Shown: piece after piece, positions 1 to 7,693 of the stretch | Layout: every line of letters begins with the position of its first letter | Numbering within the stretch: the first letter of the stretch is position 1 | Source: DATBVX01 sp035263105 | GTDB lineage: Bacteria; Pseudomonadota; Gammaproteobacteria; Steroidobacterales; Steroidobacteraceae | NCBI GenBank assembly: GCA_035263105.1 | Contig: DATFRO010000053.1 | Span: forward strand, 1 to 41,203 | DNA: 41,203 nucleotides | Direction of reading: 5' to 3' | Program-made: the position numbers and the translations under genes | Notes under the pieces: generated by a model | Database searches by the model: none | What the model was told of the DNA's origin: nothing | The model's input: the letters and a program-made list of their open reading frames with translations, nothing else

Positions 1-13
1 CCTTAGGAAGTTC

Positions 14-32
14 CAGTAACTTACTGTTACTG
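14..32. other. Small hairpin at the window edge
   Basis: Arms CAGTAAC and GTTACTG enclose a 5-nt loop (7-bp stem). It lies just past the stop of the minus-strand phosphatase gene, where a terminator would be expected. The stem is AT-rich and no long U-run follows on either strand, so a terminator role is only a possibility. Confidence 0.25.
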
Positions 33-46
33 TTTAGATTCATTTC

Positions 47-607
47 CTAGTAATTGATCCTGAGCACCGCCGCGCGACCGAGCGTCGGGATCGTCACGAC
101 GTACATCGTGCCGTACTCGCTATCCGCCATGGGCGGGATGGTCGGGTCGCGGCTCAGGCGCCGCACGATCTCGGGCACGGTGTTGCTGTGCCCGACCACG
201 AACACGTTGCGCCCGCGGTAGCTGGTGCGGATCTCGCGCAGCAGGCCCGACACGTCGGCGGCCGGCAGTGTCTTCACCGCAATTCCCAGCCTCGCGGCGA
301 GCGGTTCCGCGGTTCGCTGCGCGCGCCGCGTGTCGCTCGCGAAAACGGCCGCGATCCGTCCGGCACCGTCGCGGTTGCCGAACATGCGAGCCAGCACTTC
401 GGCGCGTTGCTCCCCCACCTGGCTGAGTGGTGGGTCATCGATCGTGCTGAGCTCCTTCTCCGCGTGGCGCACCACGATCACCGTGGTCGTCGTCATCGAC
501 AGCAGGAACCAGCTCGCCAGGACCAGCACCACGAGCCCGGCCAGCGCGGTGAGCCACAGGGGCGTCAGGAGTGGGCGGCGCCGGAGTTCGGCGTGCTCCT
601 TTTTCAT
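47..607 (-). CDS. Membrane-anchored histidine phosphatase (SixA/PGAM-like)
   Basis: About 186 aa. One N-terminal transmembrane helix (about residues 16-37) precedes a compact histidine-phosphatase domain. The phosphohistidine motif VVRHAEKE holds R47 and H48, and a second catalytic His lies in VVGHSNTVP. FASDTRRAQRTAEPLA fits the SixA/phosphoglycerate-mutase branch. I place the start at the MKKEH methionine because an AAAGG Shine-Dalgarno precedes it; an in-frame upstream methionine would add 32 residues lacking family features. The family removes phosphate from phosphohistidine or small phosphoesters; the substrate here is unknown. It diverges from the emrR-like operon and could share its control region. 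The domain should face the periplasm if the helix is an uncleaved signal anchor. Confidence 0.85.
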   Translation of the reverse strand: MKKEHAELRRRPLLTPLWLTALAGLVVLVLASWFLLSMTTTTVIVVRHAEKELSTIDDPPLSQVGEQRAEVLARMFGNRDGAGRIAAVFASDTRRAQRTAEPLAARLGIAVKTLPAADVSGLLREIRTSYRGRNVFVVGHSNTVPEIVRRLSRDPTIPPMADSEYGTMYVVTIPTLGRAAVLRINY

Positions 608-697
608 CGGCCTTTCCGCCTTTCTCAAGGGGTTACGCGGCAATTTGACCGGCGCGCATTCTGACACTGCGCGGGATGAAAGTGCGAGCGGTGGCCC

Positions 698-725
698 TTG
701 CAAATGCCCTCCTCATGAATATAAT
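698..725 (+). promoter_or_regulatory. Sigma-70 promoter of the emrRAB-like operon
   Basis: A -35 element TTGCAA (698-703) and a perfect -10 TATAAT (720-725) are separated by 16 bp. Transcription should begin near 732, about 20 nt before the MarR-family start codon. The palindromic operator overlaps the -10 element and the predicted start, as expected for a repressed promoter. Confidence 0.65.
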
Positions 726-739
726 AAGCATTGCTTATT
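723..739. promoter_or_regulatory. 17-bp palindromic operator (MarR/EmrR type)
   Basis: AATAAGCATTGCTTATT is a perfect inverted repeat (8-bp arms around a central T). It overlaps the -10 hexamer and predicted transcription start and lies 13 bp before the regulator gene. Size and position suit binding by a dimeric winged-helix MarR protein. Autorepression by the downstream regulator is inferred from position. Confidence 0.7.
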
Positions 740-752
740 GTAAGGGGTGCAT

Positions 753-1241
753 ATGACTACCCAGAGCGAACGTCGACTCGGCTACCTCGTCCATGACGTG
801 GCGCGCCTGATCCGCCAGGAGTTTGCCGCGCGCGCCATCAAGCACCGCACGACGCAGACGCATATGCGCACGATTGCGTACCTGGGGCGCATGGAAGGCT
901 GCAGTCAGCGCGAGCTTGCGGAAATCATCGAGGTGCGCCCGATCACGCTCGGCCGGCAGATCGACCTGCTCGAGGCCGCCGGGCTCATCGAGCGCCGTCC
1001 GGATCCGCTCGATCGGCGCGCGGTGTGCCTGTACCTCACGCCGAAGTCGCGCGCGCGGCTCGACCAGCTGCATGAAATCGGCGAGGGCATCTACGAGCGC
1101 GCGACCCGCAAGCTCTCCAGGACCGAACGCGAGACCTTGCTGCGACTGCTCGGGACCGTGCGTGAAACGCTCGCCGAAGATCGCGCCCAGCAGCGCGAGC
1201 AGGCTCACACGCAGGTGACCGCCTCACATCATGGCCACTGA
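753..1241 (+). CDS. MarR-family transcriptional regulator (EmrR/MprA-like)
   Basis: About 162 aa with the MarR winged helix-turn-helix. The recognition region reads CSQRELAEIIEVRPITLGRQIDLLEAAGLIERRPDPLD and is followed by the DRRAVCLYLT wing. An AAGGGG ribosome-binding site ends 5 nt before ATG 753, favouring it over the in-frame GTG at 747. The stop overlaps the emrA-like start by 11 nt, so the three genes should be co-transcribed. Family members repress efflux operons and release DNA when they bind lipophilic drugs or phenolics. The palindrome at 723-739 is the likely target. Confidence 0.9.
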   Translation: MTTQSERRLGYLVHDVARLIRQEFAARAIKHRTTQTHMRTIAYLGRMEGCSQRELAEIIEVRPITLGRQIDLLEAAGLIERRPDPLDRRAVCLYLTPKSRARLDQLHEIGEGIYERATRKLSRTERETLLRLLGTVRETLAEDRAQQREQAHTQVTASHHGH

Positions 1242-2298
1242 ATCGAACACGACTGAAGCGCGCCGGCCCATCTGGCGCCGCATCCTGCTCTGGGGCGTCC
1301 CGGCCCTGATGCTGGCTGTGGCCGGAGGCTTCTGGCTCTACAGCCGCGGCTACGCCACCACCGACAACGCATACGTCAAGGCGGACAAGACCATCGTGGC
1401 TGCCGAAGTCGACGGCACCGTGCGCAGTGTGCCGGTGAAGGAGAACATGCACGTGGCTGCGGGCGATGTGCTGGTGCAGCTCGATGACGAGCCGCTGCGC
1501 TACGCCGTGCAGAGCGCGAAGGCGCATGTCGATGCCGTCAAGGCGCAGATCGCCAGCCTCAAGGCGCAATACACGGAGAAAGCCGCGGCGCTCGCCGTTG
1601 CACAGCGCTCGGCCGAGTTTGCCCGGCGCGAGCAGACTCGCGAGCAGGAGCTCGCCGCGAAGCACCTGGTCGCGATGTCGAAGCTCGATGATGCCGAGCA
1701 GGCCGCGCAGCTCGCCATCGGCCAGGTGCAGGTCACGCAGCATGATCTCGCGGCCATCGGCGCGAGTCTCGGCGGCGATCCGCGCCGCTCGGTCGAGTCG
1801 CATCCCGACGTCGAAGCCGCGGTCGCGGACCTGCAGCGCGCCGAGCTCAACCTGCGTCGCGCGAAGATCCTCGCGCCGCGCGATGGCATCGTGAGTCATC
1901 TGCCGCAGGTGGGCGATCACCTCACCGTCGGCAACCCTGCCCTCGCGATCGTGTCGGACGAAGGGATGTGGATCGAAGCGAATTTCAAGGAGACCGATCT
2001 CGCTCACGTCCGCAAGGGCCAGCCGGTCCAGATCGAGATCGATACCTACGGGCGGCGCAAGTGGTCCGGCCGCGTGCAGAGCATCGCGCAGGCCACCGGC
2101 GCCGAGTTCGCAATCCTTCCCGCGCAGAACGCCAGCGGCAACTGGGTGAAGGTCGTGCAGCGCATCCCGGTGCGCATTGCGGTGACGACCGCGCCTGGTG
2201 ATCCACCCCTGCGCGCCGGCATGAGCGCTACAGTCCGAGTCGACACACGCGTTGAACCCGAACAATCCGTAGCGCGGACTGCCCAGGCCGCACCGTGA
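1231..2298 (+). CDS. emrA: HlyD/EmrA-family efflux membrane-fusion protein
   Basis: 355 aa. It has a short cytoplasmic N-terminus, one transmembrane helix (about residues 18-40) and then TTDNAYVKAD, the entry to the biotinyl-lipoyl-like domain typical of EmrA proteins. An alpha-helical hairpin (about residues 95-190) and a beta-barrel with the ANFKETDL motif follow. The family forms the periplasmic adaptor linking an inner-membrane MFS pump to an outer-membrane channel. It overlaps the regulator upstream and the pump gene downstream (GTGA). No TolC-like channel gene lies in the window, so a housekeeping channel elsewhere is presumably used. Confidence 0.92.
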   Translation: MATESNTTEARRPIWRRILLWGVPALMLAVAGGFWLYSRGYATTDNAYVKADKTIVAAEVDGTVRSVPVKENMHVAAGDVLVQLDDEPLRYAVQSAKAHVDAVKAQIASLKAQYTEKAAALAVAQRSAEFARREQTREQELAAKHLVAMSKLDDAEQAAQLAIGQVQVTQHDLAAIGASLGGDPRRSVESHPDVEAAVADLQRAELNLRRAKILAPRDGIVSHLPQVGDHLTVGNPALAIVSDEGMWIEANFKETDLAHVRKGQPVQIEIDTYGRRKWSGRVQSIAQATGAEFAILPAQNASGNWVKVVQRIPVRIAVTTAPGDPPLRAGMSATVRVDTRVEPEQSVARTAQAAP

Positions 2299-3818
2299 AT
2301 CCGCAAGGTCGCGTCAACCGCGGCCTGGTCGTCGCCTCGACCATGCTGGCGACGATGCTCTACGCGATCGACACCACGATCGCGAATGTCGCGCTCCCCC
2401 ACATCCAAGGCGGACTGCAGGCCGGGCCCGACCAGGTCCTGTGGGTGCTCACCTCCTACATCGTAGTGAGCGCGATTGCGACGCCGATCGTCGGCTTCCT
2501 GGCGCTGCGCATCGGCGAGCGGCGCATCCTGCTTTTCAGCGTGGCGGGCTTCACCATCGCCTCGGCGCTGTGCGGGATCGCCACCTCGCTCCCCGAGCTC
2601 GTGTTTTTCCGCGGGCTGCAGGGCGCGTGCGGCGCGGCGCTCATTCCGATTTCGCAGTCATGCCTGCTGAGCGTCTATCCGCGCGAGAAACACGGCACCG
2701 CGCTCGCGATCTGGGGTCTCGGCGTGATGGTCGGGCCGGTGATCGGGCCGACGCTCGGCGGCTGGCTCACGGAAGCGCTCAACTGGCGGTGGGTGTTCTA
2801 CATCAACGTGCCCGTCGGGGTGCTCGCCTGGATCGGCCTCACCGCATCCCTGCCGCGCAGCACGACGCTGCAGGACCGGCGGTTCGACCTCAAGGGCTTC
2901 GTGATGCTCGCCCTCGCCATCGGGCTAGCGCAGCTCGCGCTCGATCGCGGCAACAGCCAGGGCTGGCTCGATTCGACCGAGATCGTCGCCGAGATGCTGT
3001 TCGCGGGCATTCTCTTTTATATGTTCCTGGTGCACACGCTGACGACCGCGCATCCCTTCTTCGAGCGCGCACTGTTTCGCGACCGCAACCTGGTGGCCGG
3101 CCTGGTCACGCCCTTCGTCGTGTACCCGCTCATCATGGTGCCGGGCGCGTTGTTGCCGGTGTTCATGCAGCAGCTCCAGGACCACACCGCCGCGACCGCG
3201 GGCCTCGTGATGGCACCGCGCGGACTCGGCATGGCGGTGGCGATGCTCACCGGCGGGCGTCTCATCGCGCGCATCGACTCGCGCCTGATGGCCGCCATCG
3301 GCCTCGGCATCGTGCTCGCGACCTGCGTCATGCTGGTGCACATCACCACCGACACCAGCGCCGCGAGCATCGGCACGATCACGTTCTTCCAGGGCGTCGG
3401 CATGGGGCTCACGTTCCTGTGCATCAACGCGGCGGCCTACGCGACGCTACCCGCGCAACTGCGCACCGAGGGCGCAGTGCTGGTGACGTTGGGACGCACC
3501 TTGAGCGGCGCGATCGGCATTTCCATCGCGGGCACGTTGTTGACTCACTCGACGGCGGCCAACCAGTCGCGTTTGGTCGAGTATTTCTCGATGTTCGACC
3601 CGCAACGCATGTCGGCCGCCGCCCAGGTCGTCGGCGACAAGGCGACGGCCGTGCTCACGATGCAGGTGCAGCAGCAGGCGACCGTCATCGGCTATGAAAA
3701 CGTGTTCGCGGTGATCAGCGCACTCGCGCTGCTCGCGCTGCCGATGCTGCTGCTGTTCAAGATCCCGAAGCGCCAGAGCACGGCCCCTGACAACGCCGCT
3801 GCCGAAGCGATGCATTAG
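2295..3818 (+). CDS. emrB: DHA2-family MFS multidrug transporter (EmrB/QacA-like)
   Basis: 507 aa, the usual length for a 14-helix DHA2 drug:proton antiporter. Visible features are helix 1 with YAIDTTIANVALPHI (motif D1-like), the LRIGERR loop, and motif C in GLGVMVGPVIGPTLGGWL followed by NWRWVFYINVPVG. It starts at GTG 2295 overlapping the emrA stop, indicating translational coupling. With the adaptor it should export hydrophobic toxicants across both membranes. The substrate cannot be read from sequence. An imperfect hairpin (3871-3885) follows the stop by about 50 nt. Confidence 0.93.
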   Translation: MNPQGRVNRGLVVASTMLATMLYAIDTTIANVALPHIQGGLQAGPDQVLWVLTSYIVVSAIATPIVGFLALRIGERRILLFSVAGFTIASALCGIATSLPELVFFRGLQGACGAALIPISQSCLLSVYPREKHGTALAIWGLGVMVGPVIGPTLGGWLTEALNWRWVFYINVPVGVLAWIGLTASLPRSTTLQDRRFDLKGFVMLALAIGLAQLALDRGNSQGWLDSTEIVAEMLFAGILFYMFLVHTLTTAHPFFERALFRDRNLVAGLVTPFVVYPLIMVPGALLPVFMQQLQDHTAATAGLVMAPRGLGMAVAMLTGGRLIARIDSRLMAAIGLGIVLATCVMLVHITTDTSAASIGTITFFQGVGMGLTFLCINAAAYATLPAQLRTEGAVLVTLGRTLSGAIGISIAGTLLTHSTAANQSRLVEYFSMFDPQRMSAAAQVVGDKATAVLTMQVQQQATVIGYENVFAVISALALLALPMLLLFKIPKRQSTAPDNAAAEAMH

Positions 3819-3870
3819 ACACTGCGACGATCACGCGACCGCAAAGCACCATTGCCGGATCGCATGTAAG

Positions 3871-3885
3871 CCTTGCTTCGCAAGG
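3871..3885 (+). terminator. Weak hairpin after emrB
   Basis: CCTTGC and GCAAGG form a 6-bp stem around TTC, 52 nt after the emrB stop. No U-tract follows, so intrinsic termination is doubtful, but this is the only stem-loop I see at the operon end. The rest of 3819-4107 shows no gene or clear promoter. Confidence 0.25.
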
Positions 3886-4107
3886 TTGAACATTTGCCTC
3901 GAGTGCGACGCTTGCAACCGCAAAGCGGCGTTTCTCTCTCACGGTACGTTTCTTGCTCCTGCTATCCAAAAGCCGTGGCACGGCAAGGAACGCCCTTTGG
4001 ATCAGCAACGTCGTGATTGACAGGGGCCGGCGCCAGACGCGCGCGGACGGGGATGACTGCGCGCGGCTGGCGCTCGCCTCACGATCCTTCTCGAGGAGGC
4101 ATGCTGT

Positions 4108-4410
4108 ATGTCTTCGGACTCCAGGAACAGACTCGACCTGCTCGTCGGTTGCTCGCTCCTCGCCGTGACGCTCGGCGGTGCCGCCGCGATCAACTACGGC
4201 CTCCTGTTGCCGACCTCCGCTGCCGATGCTCACGCGACATCCCAACCGCAGGTGTTGCGCGTGTGCGCCGATCCCCGCGACGTGCCCTCCTCGAACGAGC
4301 GCGGCGAGGGCGTCCTCCAGGGGAGCGATCAGCAACCCGTCGCACCCTCCGGCTGCCTGCCCGTTACCGATAGGCAAGCCAGTCCCGTGTCACGACCCGG
4401 GCCGGGATGA
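4108..4410 (+). pseudogene. Remnant of a XoxJ/MoxJ-like periplasmic binding protein
   Basis: A good ribosome-binding site (GAGGAGG, 4093-4099) sits 8 nt before ATG 4108. The product begins with a signal-anchor-like segment (LLVGCSLLAVTLGGAAAINYG) followed by VLRVCADPRDVPSSNERGEG. That string closely resembles the start of the mature domain of XoxJ/MoxJ-type binding proteins associated with PQQ methanol dehydrogenases (family pattern LRVCADP..xPxSNxxGEG). After GEG the similarity stops, and the frame runs through low-complexity sequence to a stop at 100 aa instead of the roughly 270-300 aa expected. I saw no continuation in the other two frames up to 4560. The likely explanation is deletion of most of the gene. 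A genuine short exported protein is less likely. Confidence 0.5.
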
Positions 4411-4624
4411 CGCTCGCCCAGCCGCCGGCACGATACGGCCGAGCTGGCACCCGGCCGGCTCTGCGGCGCTGGTCACTGGTAATTTTTACTGGCTGAGCAC
4501 TGCCCGCCGCGGCTGACTGCCGGGGTCGTGGTACATCCGGCGGTGCAATAAATGGCACAGCGCGAGCGTACAATTTCGCCCTTACCCGACGCACCGGCGC
4601 GCCTCGCGCTGCCAGGAGAAGAAA

Positions 4625-7600
4625 TTGGGAAGGAACGACAAACCCGGCCATCGTCCTCGCAAGACGGCTGGCAAGTCCGCACCGTCCCGGTCGCACAAGC
4701 CGGAGGCGGCCGCGCCCGCGCGCCCCCAGGCTCCCGACGCCGCGGTGACGGTGGACGCGGATCCAGCCGCCGAGCGTGAGGGGCAAACGTTCCCGATCGT
4801 CGGCATCGGTGCGTCCGCGGGCGGGCTCGCCGCGTTCGAGGCCTTCTTCTCCGCCGTGCCGCAGGAGAACACCGGCATGGCCTTCGTGCTCGTGCAACAC
4901 CTCTCGCCCGATCACAAGAGCATCCTGCACGAGATTGTCGGCCGCTATACGCGCATGGAAGTGCACGAAGTGGAAGACAAGATGAAGGTGAAGCCCGACT
5001 GCACCTACATCATTCCGCCCAACAAGGACATGGCCCTGGTCGACGGCGAGCTGCGCCTGACGAGCCCCGCGACCGTGCGCAGCGGGATCCGCCTGCCGAT
5101 CGACTTCTTCTTCCGCTCCCTGGCGGAGCAGCAGCGCGATCGCGCGATCTGCGTCGTCCTGTCGGGCACGGGGAGCGATGGCACGCTGGGTCTGCGCGCG
5201 ATCAAGGGCGAAGGTGGCATGGCGATGGCGCAAACGCCGGAGACCACCGAGCACGACGGCATGCCGCGCAGCGCGATCGCGACCGGCATGGTCGACTACG
5301 TGCTGCCGCCGCAGGAGATGCCGGCGCAGCTCATGGCCTACGCGCGCCACGCTTTCGGGCGCGCGGGCAAGCGAACCGTTCCTCCGCCGAAGATCGAGGA
5401 CACGCTGAAGAAGCTCTGCGTGCTGCTGCGCTCGCAGACCGGGCACGACTTTTCGCAGTACAAGGAAAGCACGCTGCTCCGGCGCATGGAACGGCGCATG
5501 GCGCTCTACCAGATCGAGGATCCGGAGGAGTACCTGCAGTTCGTGCGCGACAACGTCGCCGAGATCGAGGGGCTGTTCCGCGACCTGCTGATCGGCGTCA
5601 CCAACTTCTTCCGCGATCCGGACGCGTACAAAGCGCTCGAGGAGCGGGTGATCCCGCAGCTGTTCGGCCGCAAGCTCGCGGAAGAGACCATCCGCGTGTG
5701 GGTGTGCGGCTGCTCGACCGGCGAGGAAGCCTATTCCATCGCAATCCTGTTGCAGGAGCAGATGGACACCCTCAAGCGCGCGGTGCGCGTGCAGGTGTTC
5801 GCGACCGACATCGATCGCGAGGCCATCGAACAGGCGCGCTCCGGCATCTACCCGGCGAGCATCGCCGCGGACGTGAGCCCCGAGAGGCTCGCGCGCTACT
5901 TCGTCTTCGACCAGGAACGCGGCATGTACCGCGTGCAGAAAGTGGTGCGCGACCTGCTGGTTTTCTCCGAGCAGGACGTGATCCGCGATCCGCCCTTCTC
6001 CAAGCTGGACCTCATCAGCTGCCGCAACCTCCTCATCTATCTCAAGCCGGATCTGCAGAAGCGCCTGATGCTGCTGTTCCACTACGCGCTGCGCGCGGGC
6101 GGCACGCTGTTCCTCGGCACCTCGGAAACAGTCGGCGATCTGTCACGGCAATTCTCGCTGGTCGACCGCAAGTGGAAGATCTACGTGCGCCACCCGGATG
6201 ATCTCAGCATGCCGCGGCCGGTACTCGGCGAGTTCGTCGCGACGCTGCACGAGCCCGGAGACCGCCGCGCGCGCATGCCGACGCTCGAGCCGGGCGAGCG
6301 GCGCAACGACCTGCGCGCGATCACCGAGCAGGCGCTCCTCGTTCACTATGCGCAGGCCGGCGTGCTCATCAACTCGCGGGGTGACGTCCTACACATCGTG
6401 GGGCGCACCGGAAAATTCCTCGAACCCGCGAGCGGCGATGCTGTCATGAATATTGTGTCCATGGCGCGTGAAGGGTTGCAGCGTCCGTTGAGCACCGCTC
6501 TGCACAAGGCGACCACGCACAAGGAGCCGGTTCACCAGCGCTCCATCCGGGTGCGTGCGAACGGCGGTTACATCAACGCCAACCTGACGGTGCGCCCCGC
6601 CGTGATCGGCGACGGCGCGATCACCGACATGTTCCTGGTCGTGATCGAAGAAGAGATCGAGGCCGCCACGCCGCCGGATACGGACACGACGGCAGCGTCG
6701 GCCGATGCCAGCAGTCGCATCGCGGTGCTGGAGCAGGAACTGCGTGCCAAGGAGGAATACCTGCAGACGACGCTCGAAGAGATGGAAACCACCAACGAGG
6801 AGCTCAAGTCGACCAACGAAGAGATGCAGTCGGTGAACGAGGAACTGCAGTCGACCAATGAAGAGCTCGAGACCTCGAAGGAAGAGTTGCAATCGGTGAA
6901 CGAAGAGTTGTCCACGGTCAACGCGGAGTTGCAGGACAAGGTGTCCGACCTCTCGCGCGCCAACAACGACATGAACAACCTCCTCGCGGGCACCGGCGTC
7001 GGTACCGTATTCGTCGATCACCAGCTGCGCATCTCGCGCTTCACACCTGCGGCAACGCAGGTGATCAACCTCATTCATCACGACGTCGGCCGTCCGGTCG
7101 AGCATGTCGTCACCAACCTGGTGGACTACGACACGTTCGTGGAGGACCTGCGCGCGGTGCTTGATACGCTGCAGCCGAAAGAAGCGGAGGTCCAGACCAA
7201 GTCAGGCGCCTGGTACCTGATGCGCATCCGGCCCTACCGGACGATAGAGAATGTCATCGAAGGTGCGGTCGTGACTTTTGTCGACATCAGCGAACGCAAG
7301 CGAGCGGAGCTGCAGCTGCGCAACAGCGAGGCGCGCTACCAGGCGATCTTCCACCAGGCGTTCGTCGGCATTGCGCAGATCGATCTCGCCGGCCGCTACC
7401 TCTTCGTCAACGACCAGTACTGCCGGATCCTCGGTTACACGCGCGACGAGCTGAAGCAGTTGACGTTCACGGACCTGACCCATCCGGACGAACGCCAGCA
7501 CAACAACGAATTGTTCGACATCCTCGTGGGCGGCGGCCCCGACTTCACCGTGAAGCGGCGGCTGGTGCGCAAGGACGGCACCCCGCTCTGGGTCACCAAC

Positions 7601-7693
7601 AGCGTGAACGGCATTCGCGACGCCAGGGGCAATGTCGAGTCCATCGTCGCCATCTCCGTCGTGCTCGAGCATCCGCATGAGTCCGCCCAATGA
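4625..7693 (+). CDS. CheB-CheR-PAS fusion signalling protein
   Basis: 1022 aa from TTG 4625, chosen because AGGAG (4614-4618) lies 6 nt upstream. Order: a basic Pro/Ala-rich linker (1-55); a CheB methylesterase domain (about 56-245) with the apparent triad S64 (GIGASAGG), H92 (QHLSPDH) and D185 (GTGSDG); a CheR methyltransferase (about 255-530) with the SAM-binding VWVCGCSTGEEAYS and SCRNLLIYL; a PAS-like region; a striking coiled coil of NEEL/QS repeats (about 700-790); and two further PAS modules, the last near 895-1015. No receiver domain precedes CheB. Such fusions are common in proteobacteria beside hybrid kinases. Whether both enzymes act on chemoreceptors is unknown, and no mcp or cheA gene is nearby. 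It overlaps the kinase gene by 17 nt. Confidence 0.92.
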   Translation: MGRNDKPGHRPRKTAGKSAPSRSHKPEAAAPARPQAPDAAVTVDADPAAEREGQTFPIVGIGASAGGLAAFEAFFSAVPQENTGMAFVLVQHLSPDHKSILHEIVGRYTRMEVHEVEDKMKVKPDCTYIIPPNKDMALVDGELRLTSPATVRSGIRLPIDFFFRSLAEQQRDRAICVVLSGTGSDGTLGLRAIKGEGGMAMAQTPETTEHDGMPRSAIATGMVDYVLPPQEMPAQLMAYARHAFGRAGKRTVPPPKIEDTLKKLCVLLRSQTGHDFSQYKESTLLRRMERRMALYQIEDPEEYLQFVRDNVAEIEGLFRDLLIGVTNFFRDPDAYKALEERVIPQLFGRKLAEETIRVWVCGCSTGEEAYSIAILLQEQMDTLKRAVRVQVFATDIDREAIEQARSGIYPASIAADVSPERLARYFVFDQERGMYRVQKVVRDLLVFSEQDVIRDPPFSKLDLISCRNLLIYLKPDLQKRLMLLFHYALRAGGTLFLGTSETVGDLSRQFSLVDRKWKIYVRHPDDLSMPRPVLGEFVATLHEPGDRRARMPTLEPGERRNDLRAITEQALLVHYAQAGVLINSRGDVLHIVGRTGKFLEPASGDAVMNIVSMAREGLQRPLSTALHKATTHKEPVHQRSIRVRANGGYINANLTVRPAVIGDGAITDMFLVVIEEEIEAATPPDTDTTAASADASSRIAVLEQELRAKEEYLQTTLEEMETTNEELKSTNEEMQSVNEELQSTNEELETSKEELQSVNEELSTVNAELQDKVSDLSRANNDMNNLLAGTGVGTVFVDHQLRISRFTPAATQVINLIHHDVGRPVEHVVTNLVDYDTFVEDLRAVLDTLQPKEAEVQTKSGAWYLMRIRPYRTIENVIEGAVVTFVDISERKRAELQLRNSEARYQAIFHQAFVGIAQIDLAGRYLFVNDQYCRILGYTRDELKQLTFTDLTHPDERQHNNELFDILVGGGPDFTVKRRLVRKDGTPLWVTNSVNGIRDARGNVESIVAISVVLEHPHESAQ

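Noticed and set aside
4178..4516. A second coding frame across the XoxJ-like remnant
   Set aside because: Its product is low-complexity Arg/Pro/Ser sequence typical of a shadow frame, with no continuation of the binding-protein motif.
4553..4574. TGGCACA...GAGCG as a sigma-54 promoter, or TACAAT as a -10, ahead of the CheB-CheR gene
   Set aside because: The -12 element keeps only GC of TTGC, and no acceptable -35 lies 16-18 bp before TACAAT.
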